Assembly (NCBI RefSeq): GCF_000235425.2
Contig: NZ_KI912266.1
Span: 4,596,787 to 4,660,786 of the forward strand
Direction of reading: 5' to 3'
Length of the DNA: 64,000 bases
DNA from: Pseudofrankia saprophytica
Lineage (GTDB): Bacteria > Actinomycetota > Actinomycetes > Frankiales > Frankiaceae
Part shown: piece by piece, positions 57,715 through 64,000 of the stretch
Layout of the letters: each line of letters begins with the position of its first letter
Position numbering within the stretch: position 1 is the first letter of the stretch
Notes under the pieces: model-generated
Told to the model about the DNA's origin: nothing
The model's input: the letters and a program-made list of their open reading frames with translations, nothing else
Database searches by the model: none
Translations under genes and position numbers: made by a program

Positions 57715-58673
57715 GCCCGACGGAGCGGCAGCCCGCGCCGGATGACGGCCTCGCGGCGGACAATTACGACGAGTTCGGATACCTGCACGAGAACGCCGCG
57801 GAGATCGGGATCCCGTTCCCCGGGCGGCCCGACGTCGTTCGTGGGTTCCTGGAGGTCGGGACCGGTCAGGAACTGAGCTACATCCGCTGGGGCACGGCCG
57901 AGCCGGAGATCGTGTTCCTGCACGGCGGCGGGCAGAACGCGCACACCTGGGACTACGTCGCGCTCGCGCTCGGCCGCCCGGCGCTCGCCGTCGACCTGCC
58001 CGGCCACGGCCACTCCTACCGGCGCCCGGACCGGAACTACGGCCCGTGGCGCAACGTCGAGGCGCTGGAGGTGGCGCTGCCGGCGCTCGCGCCGAAGGCG
58101 AACGTCGTCGTCGGCATGTCGCTGGGCGGCGCGACCCTCATCCACCTGGCCGCCAAGCGCCCCGACCTGTGCCGGCGTGCCGTCATCGTCGACGTGACAC
58201 CGCATGTGAGCGACACGCGCCAGCGCCTGACGCGGGCCGAGCAGGGCACCGTCGCCCTGGTCGGCGGCCAACCGACCTATGCCTCGTTCGAGGAGATGGC
58301 CGACACGGCGATCGCGCTGAGCCCGTACCGGGCGGCGTCCGGGGTGCGCCGCGGCGTCCGGCACAACGCCTACCGCCGCCCCGACGGGCTGTGGACCTGG
58401 CGTTACGACCTGTTCGGCCCGCCACCGGCGGGCGGCGAGAACTGGAACGACCACCTCGGCCGGCTGTGGGCCGACGTCGACGCGATCACCGTGCCGACGA
58501 TGCTGGTCCGCGGCGGCGAGTCGAAGTTCGTCGCCGACGCCGACGCCGACGAGTTCCGCCGCCGCCTCCCCTCCGCGCGCTACGAGCTCGTCCCCGGCGC
58601 CGGCCACGCCGTCCAGAGTGACCAGCCCCTGGCCCTCACCGCCCTGATCAGGGACTTCACCTTTCCAGCTTGA
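57711..58673 (+). CDS. Alpha/beta hydrolase
   Basis: This 320-residue protein has VFLHGGGQNAHTWDYVALALGRPALAVDLPGHGHSYRR (oxyanion-hole region), the nucleophile elbow NVVVGMSLGGATLI (serine near residue 139), an acid in MLVRGGESKFVADADADEF and the histidine in LVPGAGHAVQSDQP. The triad is complete. Substrate unknown. It starts at the ATG overlapping the sepF stop; the frame is open further upstream but through the sepF gene. Confidence 0.92.
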   Translation: MSPTERQPAPDDGLAADNYDEFGYLHENAAEIGIPFPGRPDVVRGFLEVGTGQELSYIRWGTAEPEIVFLHGGGQNAHTWDYVALALGRPALAVDLPGHGHSYRRPDRNYGPWRNVEALEVALPALAPKANVVVGMSLGGATLIHLAAKRPDLCRRAVIVDVTPHVSDTRQRLTRAEQGTVALVGGQPTYASFEEMADTAIALSPYRAASGVRRGVRHNAYRRPDGLWTWRYDLFGPPPAGGENWNDHLGRLWADVDAITVPTMLVRGGESKFVADADADEFRRRLPSARYELVPGAGHAVQSDQPLALTALIRDFTFPA

Positions 58674-58694
58674 CCGCGCATGATCGCGGCTTGC

Positions 58695-58741
58695 GCCCTC
58701 CGGTGGTCATGAACCGGGTCGGATGACGACCACCGGAGGGC
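58695..58741. terminator. 14-bp hairpin between convergent hydrolase and oxidoreductase genes
   Basis: GCCCTCCGGTGGTC (58695-58708) and GACCACCGGAGGGC (58728-58741) are exact complements around a 19-base loop, placed between the two convergent stops. Confidence 0.7.
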
Positions 58742-58800
58742 ACAGACGGCGGTCAAGCAGCCGCCGGTTGCCGGCTGCGACGGGCGACGGGCGACGGCGC

Positions 58801-59826
58801 TCAGGTGGTCGGGGCGGACGGGCGGGGCGACAGGCCGGCGGCGCGGTAGATGTCGTCGATGACCCGGATGTTCGCGAGGGAGTCCGCGGGCGGGGTAAGC
58901 ACCGGGGTGCCGTGCCGGATGGCGTCGCGGAAGGCACGAAGCTGCAGGGTGTAGGTGCTCTCGCCGACCACCTTTTCACGCCGCCGCCGGCGGCGGCCGG
59001 CGCCCGTCACGGTCAGGCGGTTCAGGATGTGCGGCGCGAGCGGGTTGAGCACCCGGATCTCGCCCCGCTCGCCCGTGATGACCAGGCGCATGGCGAGCCC
59101 CGGCCACGCCCAGAGGCCGGTCTCCAGACGGCCGGTGACACCGCCGTCGAACCGCAGCCGCGCCGTCAGGTGCCGGTCGACCTCCGTGAGCCGTGTTTTC
59201 GCGGCGGCCGAGACGACGGTGGGCTCGGAGCCGACCACCGTCCTCATCATGTGGACGCCGTAGCAGCCGAGGTCCATGAGACTGCCGCCGCCGAGGGCGA
59301 GCTGCCAGCGAATGTCGCGCCGGCTCGGGATGGGGACGACCAGGCGGGCCGCGACGTGCCGCACCGCCCCGATCTCGCCGCTCGACACGATCTCCAGGAG
59401 CCGGGCCGCGAGCGCGTGGTAGCGCCAGTGGAACGCCTCCATCACGACCACGTCGCCACGGTCCGCCGTTTCCTTCACCGTGAGCGCCTCGTCGGCGTTG
59501 GCGGTGAACGGCTTCTCGCACAGCACGTGCTTGCCCGCCTCGATCGCCCGGACTGTCCAGTGGGCGTGGGCCGCGGGGATCAGCGGGATGTAGACGGCGT
59601 CGATCTCGCCGTCGTCCACGACGGCGTCGTAGTCGGCCAGGACGCGTGGAACACCCTGCCGGTTCGCGAACCGCCGCGCCCGCGCCTCGTCGCGCGCGGC
59701 GACCGCGACGACCTCGACCCCGTCCATGGCCGCCGCCGGACGGATCAGCGCCATCGGCGCGATCCGCGCCGCCCCGAGCACCCCGATCCGCAACGCCTGC
59801 TGGTCCCCCGCGGAAAACGTCGCCAT
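58801..59826 (-). CDS. Gfo/Idh/MocA family oxidoreductase
   Basis: This is a 341-residue protein. The Rossmann start is LRIGVLGAARIAPMALIRPAAA, DAVYIPLIPAAHAHWTVRAIEAGKHVLCEKPFTANADEA holds the catalytic EKP lysine, MEAFHWRYHALA follows, and GGGSLMDLGCYGVHMMRTVVG carries the active-site D and H. Typical of NAD(P)-dependent dehydrogenases of sugars, inositols or dihydrodiols (the ALIRPA start resembles trans-dihydrodiol dehydrogenase types). The substrate is not predictable. It stands alone. Confidence 0.92.
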   Translation of the reverse strand: MATFSAGDQQALRIGVLGAARIAPMALIRPAAAMDGVEVVAVAARDEARARRFANRQGVPRVLADYDAVVDDGEIDAVYIPLIPAAHAHWTVRAIEAGKHVLCEKPFTANADEALTVKETADRGDVVVMEAFHWRYHALAARLLEIVSSGEIGAVRHVAARLVVPIPSRRDIRWQLALGGGSLMDLGCYGVHMMRTVVGSEPTVVSAAAKTRLTEVDRHLTARLRFDGGVTGRLETGLWAWPGLAMRLVITGERGEIRVLNPLAPHILNRLTVTGAGRRRRRREKVVGESTYTLQLRAFRDAIRHGTPVLTPPADSLANIRVIDDIYRAAGLSPRPSAPTT

Positions 59827-60085
59827 GATGATCCTTACCGGTCTCGTCGCCGAAAGCCATTCCCCGAAGATCAACAGGAAGCACGCTATCTCGCCGCGGG
59901 CTCGCCGGCTGAGAGAGGTTCCGGTCCGGTCGTGCGGAGGCGGGTGACGAGGTCCTCGATGGGAGGCTCGCGGATCGCCAGGTCGACGAGGGGGTAGCGG
60001 GCGCCGACCCCGGCGACGAGCGGCGCGGCGCTGGCCTTCGCGGTCGGGGCGGTCGGGGCGATCGGGGCGATCGGGGCGAGTGGCG

Positions 60086-60532
60086 CTACCGGGCGGCACG
60101 CTCGACGACGACCAGCGGGATCTCGCGCTCGGTCATCGTCTGGTGAGCGGCCATCTTCTCGTTGAAGTCGGCGAGCGCGGTGAGCAGCCGGGCCCGCTCG
60201 TCGCCGGTGGCGATGCTCGCCGTCGCCTCGAACCTGTCGATGCCGTCCGCCCCGGGCAGTTCGACGGTGACCGACGGGTTCGCGGCCAGGTTCGCGTACC
60301 AGTCCGGATGCTTCGGCGCCGCCATGTTCGACGCCCACAGCACGATCCGGTCCGGGCCGTCGGTGAAGTAGCCGAGCGGCGTGGTGTGCTCGCCGCCGCC
60401 GCGCGCGCCGACGGTGGTGAGCAGCAGCACGCGCGACCCCTTCAGCATCCCGTCGCTGATCTCGCCGCCGTTCGCGCGGAAGTCGGTGACGACCGACCGG
60501 TTGAACTCCCGCATGTCGCTTGGCATCGTCAC
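60086..60532 (-). CDS. Deazaflavin (F420)-dependent nitroreductase family protein
   Basis: This is a 148-residue split-barrel protein: MREFNRSVVTDFRANGGEISDGMLKGSRVLLLTTVGARGGGEHTTPLGYFTDGPDRIVLWASNMAAPKHPDWYANLAANPSVTVEL matches the Ddn/DUF385 family, in which K-HP-W-Y-N-L-x-A-N-P is diagnostic. It would use reduced F420 as cofactor, consistent with an actinomycete. GTG 60532 has AGGAG at the right distance; ATG two codons later is the alternative. Confidence 0.9.
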   Translation of the reverse strand: MTMPSDMREFNRSVVTDFRANGGEISDGMLKGSRVLLLTTVGARGGGEHTTPLGYFTDGPDRIVLWASNMAAPKHPDWYANLAANPSVTVELPGADGIDRFEATASIATGDERARLLTALADFNEKMAAHQTMTEREIPLVVVERAAR

Positions 60533-60756
60533 GGCTTTCTCCTCGATCGACGGTGATCTGACCGCGCCGGACGCGTGCAGGGCCGGGACAACGGCTGGTA
60601 GGTGCTCGGTATGCGGCGACAGCACATCACATGGAGCACCTGCACCCGCCGCCGGCTCACCGTTGCTGGCCAGCGGCCTTTCCGGGCGGTAACGGTGCGC
60701 TGCCGGCAGGAACCGACGGTCCGCGCGCTGCCGGTGGGAACGGATCGGCCGGATCC

Positions 60757-61620
60757 TCAGCTCTCCGGGCGGCCGATGCGGACGTCGACGCCCGGCGAGT
60801 AGTGCGCCAGCGGCGGGCCGGACGGGGCCGGCAGGCCGGCGGCGGTCACCAGCCCGTCGTCGAGGTCGAGCAGATCGACGCGGTGCAGCGGCCAGGGGCG
60901 GTGCCAGGCCCGGGCCGAGCGCGGCGGGCCTGAGCGGACCGGGCTGAACAGGCGGAACCGGGCCGTCAGGAAATGGTCGCGGGCGCTCAGCTCCGCGTCC
61001 GGGATGCGCCTGCCCGGCCGGACCACCACTCGGCTCGCCGCCCCGCGCGGGCCGGGCCAGCGCCGCCGGCAGGTGTACGTCGTCGTGCCACCGCCGGCGC
61101 TGCCTGCGCCGCCAGCGCCCGGGCCGGCCTCCTCGACCAGCCGCATCGACGACCAGAAGTACGGCAGCCGGTAGGTCGTCCGGGCGACGGCGACCGCGCC
61201 CCACCGGGCCGCGTCCAGCGAGAAGAACCAGATCCCCGGGCGGCCTTGCTCGTCCCGGACATATGTCCGCACGTTGGTCTCCGGGAAGAAGCTGACCCAG
61301 GGAGCGGCCAGGTCGCGCCGCCCGGTCCGCACCTGCATGAAGAACGGCACCAGGCTCACCCAGGCCGCTCCGTCGCACGTCTCGGCCGCGAGGCCCGCCG
61401 GCAGCAGCCGTTGCACGGCGTCCGTCGGGTAGGGCCAGTGCAGGAACGTCAGCCGCTCCCAGCGCTGGCGCATGATGGGCCGCTCCACCGTGAACGGGCA
61501 GGTCCCGGCTGCCGCGTCACCCACCGAACCCGCGGTCCCGGGTATCGCGGCCCTGGACGCCGCGGGTTCGCGCGTCGCGGGTTCGGGCGTCGCGGCGTCG
61601 GACCGGTCGGGAGCGCTCAT
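60757..61620 (-). CDS. DUF2071 (YqjF-like) family protein
   Basis: This is a 287-residue protein. After an Ala/Thr-rich start, RWERLTFLHWPYPTDAVQRLLPAGLAAETCDGAAWVSLVPFFMQV, then PWVSFFPETNVRTYVRDEQGRPGIWFFSLDAARWGAVAVARTTYRLPYFWSSM and a closing HYSPGVDVRIGRP match DUF2071, an acetoacetate decarboxylase-like fold of unknown activity. ATG 61620 chosen; two in-frame ATGs lie just upstream. A Gly-rich insert (GPGAGGAGSAGGGTTTY) in the middle is unusual. Confidence 0.88.
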   Translation of the reverse strand: MSAPDRSDAATPEPATREPAASRAAIPGTAGSVGDAAAGTCPFTVERPIMRQRWERLTFLHWPYPTDAVQRLLPAGLAAETCDGAAWVSLVPFFMQVRTGRRDLAAPWVSFFPETNVRTYVRDEQGRPGIWFFSLDAARWGAVAVARTTYRLPYFWSSMRLVEEAGPGAGGAGSAGGGTTTYTCRRRWPGPRGAASRVVVRPGRRIPDAELSARDHFLTARFRLFSPVRSGPPRSARAWHRPWPLHRVDLLDLDDGLVTAAGLPAPSGPPLAHYSPGVDVRIGRPES

Positions 61621-61815
61621 GGCCCCCATCGTCGCTCCCCTCGACTCCACGGGCGCGCATGCCGACGGGGACCACAGGCATCACACGAGTCCTGAATGGT
61701 TTCGCCACACCGGTCCTTGCCCGCGTTCTAGGGTCATGTCGCGACCTTTCGGCGCGCTGGCCTTGGGGGACCTTGCGACGCGGGAAGGGCCGGGGACGGG
61801 GGAGGTGGCCGGCTC

Positions 61816-62655
61816 GTGACCGTCCTCGCCGCGGCGCGCCCGTCGGGCATTCAGGCCGAGCTGCGCACCTGGGCGGCGGTCGCGGCGGCGAGCGCCCGAA
61901 CCAATGTCGCCCACCGGGCGACGGTCGCCGCGTCCGTGCTGTCGAACGTGACGCTGACCGTGCTGCGCGGGTACCTGGCGCTCGCGGTGTGGGAGGCCCG
62001 GCCGGGCCTCGCGGGTTACGACACGCAGCGGGCGGTCACGTTCGTCGTGCTCGGGCAGGCGCTGATGACGACGTTCGCCGCGTTCGGCGGCATGATCGAC
62101 GTGCCCTGGCGGGTGGAGAGCGGCGCGATCGTCCTCGACGTGGCGCGGCCGTTCGGGTTCCTGCGCTGGTGGCTGGCGCGGGAGATCGGGCGGGCGGCGG
62201 TGTTCCTGGTCAGCCGCGCCCTGCCGGCCGGGGCCGTGGGGCTCGCGCTGTTCGGCGCCGTTCCGCCCGCGTCGAGGGCAGCTGCGGCGGGGTTCGCCTT
62301 AAGCCTGGTGTTCGCCCTGCTGATCAGCTTCGGGATTCGTTATCTGGTCGGGCTCTCCGCGTTCTGGGTCATCGACGCACGCGGGACGCTCGCGATCTCG
62401 GCGCTGACGATGACGTTCTTCTCCGGCGCCGTCCTGCCGTTGACGATCTTTCCCGGGGTCTTCGGCGAGGTCGCGAGGGCGCTGCCGTTCGGCGCGATCG
62501 TTCAGGTCCCGATGGACATCTACCTGCGCCCGGCCGGCGGCACCGGGATAGGTCAGGCGCTCGCGTTCCAGGCGGCATGGGCGCTGGTCCTGCTGGTCGC
62601 GAGCGACCTGGTCTCCAGGCTGGCGCTACGCCACGTCGTCACCCAGGGCGGCTGA
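61816..62655 (+). CDS. ABC-2 type transporter permease (DUF990-like), first subunit
   Basis: This 279-residue protein (GTG start) has six membrane helices, for example AVTFVVLGQALMTTFAAFGGMI, GFALSLVFALLISFGIRYLVGLSAFWVI and ALAFQAAWALVLLVASDLV. The DVARPFGFLRWWLAREIG stretch corresponds to the cytoplasmic coupling region seen in ABC-2 permeases of this class. It forms an operon with the next permease (3-base gap) and the ATPase. Confidence 0.88.
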   Translation: MTVLAAARPSGIQAELRTWAAVAAASARTNVAHRATVAASVLSNVTLTVLRGYLALAVWEARPGLAGYDTQRAVTFVVLGQALMTTFAAFGGMIDVPWRVESGAIVLDVARPFGFLRWWLAREIGRAAVFLVSRALPAGAVGLALFGAVPPASRAAAAGFALSLVFALLISFGIRYLVGLSAFWVIDARGTLAISALTMTFFSGAVLPLTIFPGVFGEVARALPFGAIVQVPMDIYLRPAGGTGIGQALAFQAAWALVLLVASDLVSRLALRHVVTQGG

Positions 62656-62658
62656 CCG

Positions 62659-63543
62659 ATGGTCACCAGGGCGGCCGGGTCGGCGGTCGAGGCGGAGCCG
62701 ACGGGCCCGGCGGCGCGGATCCGGGCCGTCCGTGGCCTGCTGTGGGCGGAGGCGGCGGCCTACGTGCTGCTCGTGCGGGTCGCGTTCCGTGAGGCGGCGC
62801 AGTACCGGGCGTCGCTCGCGCTGCGATCGCTCACCGAAGCCGCGGGGACCGTGCTCGACCTCGTCGCGATCGGCATCGTGTTCGCCCACCTGCCGGCGCT
62901 GGAGGGGTTCTCACTGGCCGAGGTGGCCTTCCTCTACGGCACGTCCGCGCTCGCGTTCGCGCTGGCCGAGGCGTTCCTCGGCCCGGTCGACCGGATCGGC
63001 TGGCACATCAACGACGGCCGGTTCGACGTCGTGCTGATCCGTCCCGTGAGCGTGCTCGTGCAGGCGGCGACGATGGCGTTCTCGCCACAGCGGGTCGCCC
63101 GGGTCGCCCAGCCGATGGTGATCGTCGTCGTCAGTTGTCTCGCGCTGCACGTCCACTGGACCGCGGACCGGGTGCTGCTGGTGCCGGCGATGGTCCTGTG
63201 CGGCGCGGTCCTCGCCGCGAGCGCGTTCGTCGCGACCGCCGCGGTCCTGTTCGTCGCCCCGGACGCGACGGTCGCCGTCGTGGCGAGCACGCAGGGCTCG
63301 GCACTGGCCGCGCGCTACCCGATGACGGTCTACGGCCACCACCTGGCGCTGTTGCTCACCGTCGTGCTGCCCATCGGGTTCGTGAGCTGGCTGCCGGCGC
63401 TGCACGTCCTGTCCCGGCCCGACCCGCTTGGCCTGCCGACGGCGCTGCGCTTCGCCTCGCCGCTGGTCGCGGCCGCCGCGGCCGGCCTGGCGGCGCTCGC
63501 CTGGCGGGCCGGCGTGCGGCGCTACCGAAGCACGGGGAGCTGA
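62659..63543 (+). CDS. ABC-2 type transporter permease (DUF990 family), second subunit
   Basis: This is a 294-residue protein with six membrane helices. WHINDGRFDVVLIRPVSVLVQA (about residues 113-134) is the same coupling segment as in the first subunit but closer to the DUF990 pattern. The C-terminus GFVSWLPALHVLSRPDPLGLPTALRFASPLVAAAAAGLAALAWRAGVRRYRSTGS is typical of the family, in which two unlike permeases pair with one ATPase. Substrate unknown. Confidence 0.9.
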   Translation: MVTRAAGSAVEAEPTGPAARIRAVRGLLWAEAAAYVLLVRVAFREAAQYRASLALRSLTEAAGTVLDLVAIGIVFAHLPALEGFSLAEVAFLYGTSALAFALAEAFLGPVDRIGWHINDGRFDVVLIRPVSVLVQAATMAFSPQRVARVAQPMVIVVVSCLALHVHWTADRVLLVPAMVLCGAVLAASAFVATAAVLFVAPDATVAVVASTQGSALAARYPMTVYGHHLALLLTVVLPIGFVSWLPALHVLSRPDPLGLPTALRFASPLVAAAAAGLAALAWRAGVRRYRSTGS

Positions 63544-63550
63544 CCGACCC

Positions 63551-64000
63551 ATGACCGACCTGATAGCCGGCCCCGACGAGGCCGGCAGCGGCGACGCTGG
63601 CGGCGGGGCCGGTCGCACCCAGCAGCCCGTCGTCATCGAGGTGACCGGGGCGACGAAGACGTTCGTCCAGCGCCGCCGGATCGCCGGGCAGCGGCTGCGG
63701 CGCGAACGGGTGGACGTCCACGCGGTGCGGGACGTGTCGTTCACCGTCCGGGCCGGGGAGATCATCGGCTATCTCGGCCCGAATGGCGCCGGGAAGAGCA
63801 CGACGATCAAGATGCTGATCGGCGTGCTCACCCCGACGGGCGGGCGGCTGCGGGTCGCCGGGCTCGACCCGGCCCGCCAGCGGATCGCGCTCGCCCGCCG
63901 GATCGGCGTCGTGTTCGGGCAGCGCTCGACGCTGTGGTGGGACCTGCCGCTGCGTGACAGCTTCGAGCTGGTCCGCCACCTCTACCGGGTGCCGCCCGGC
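63551..64000 (+). CDS. ABC transporter ATP-binding protein, N-terminal part (cut by window end)
   Basis: The frame opens at ATG 63551 and runs off the right edge after 150 codons. VDVHAVRDVSFTVRAGEIIGYLGPNGAGKSTTIKMLIGVLTPTGGRLRVAGLDP has the Walker A motif, and RIGVVFGQRSTLWWDLPLRDSFELVRHLYRVP is the Q-loop region of the type that partners with DUF990 permeases. The signature and Walker B motifs lie beyond the window. Confidence 0.92.
   Translation, partial: MTDLIAGPDEAGSGDAGGGAGRTQQPVVIEVTGATKTFVQRRRIAGQRLRRERVDVHAVRDVSFTVRAGEIIGYLGPNGAGKSTTIKMLIGVLTPTGGRLRVAGLDPARQRIALARRIGVVFGQRSTLWWDLPLRDSFELVRHLYRVPPG

Overview
The window is very GC-rich, with GTG and TTG starts, Shine-Dalgarno sites of the GGAGG type and many 4-base ATGA/GTGA gene overlaps. 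Mycothiol-dependent enzymes, a SepF paralogue, a deazaflavin (F420)-type nitroreductase, PIG-V-like mannosyltransferase and DUF5703 all point to a filamentous actinomycete. My best guess, from memory of gene style, is a Frankia-like organism. Both ends cut genes: a membrane glycosyltransferase-like protein on the left and an ABC ATPase on the right.

Layout. 0-2.7 kb: two cell-envelope membrane proteins and a DUF5703 gene. 3.2-14 kb: small regulatory and metabolic units (mycothiol-dependent-type TIGR03084 protein, XRE regulator divergent from map, PadR plus MacB-like ABC exporter, Hrp1-like CBS protein, TfoX-like protein, quinone oxidoreductase, ClpX-type zinc-finger protein). 14-16.4 kb: a coupled aminotransferase and ATP-grasp ligase pair with a methyltransferase, followed by a 3' tRNA fragment at 16.56 kb. 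16.8-18.9 kb: MmyB-type regulator divergent from an aldo/keto reductase.

19.1-24.5 kb is the most unusual part. On the minus strand a recD2 helicase gene is followed by a tight tandem array of four small structured RNAs, then a small ORF, a frameshifted HNH endonuclease gene and an rsr (Ro60/TROVE) gene. Each RNA is closed by a helix of different sequence but conserved pairing around the same two strand motifs (YCGAAGTG and GGTYCTCGR). Three of the four carry a tRNA with its halves in permuted order: 3' half, short linker, 5' half. I read these as Y RNAs of the tRNA-mimicking (YrlA) kind, ligands of the Ro protein encoded just downstream. One of them can be refolded into a complete tRNA-Arg(UCU).

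24.9-31.4 kb: four paralogous membrane-anchored proteins with the septum-formation type cysteine-rich domain, interrupted by a DUF1772/AraC divergent pair. 31.4-36.5 kb: TylF-like methyltransferase, amidase and ABC exporter. 36.6-45.6 kb: a probable signalling or conflict island. A PycTM-like membrane effector converges on a six-gene operon: nucleotidyl cyclase-like protein, P-loop/HEAT protein, SPFH-like protein, PP2C phosphatase, kinase and TerY-like VWA protein. Short tryptophan motifs recur in the tails of the SPFH-like protein and the kinase.

46-64 kb: formaldehyde detoxification pair (mscR plus metallo-beta-lactamase), a sulfonate uptake operon with a TauD-type dioxygenase, two TetR regulators, an aminoglycoside phosphotransferase-like protein, cytochrome P450, a short sepF coupled to an alpha/beta hydrolase, Gfo/Idh oxidoreductase, F420-type nitroreductase, DUF2071 protein and the start of an ABC-2 exporter operon. 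Several convergent gene pairs are separated by long perfect hairpins that look like bidirectional terminators.
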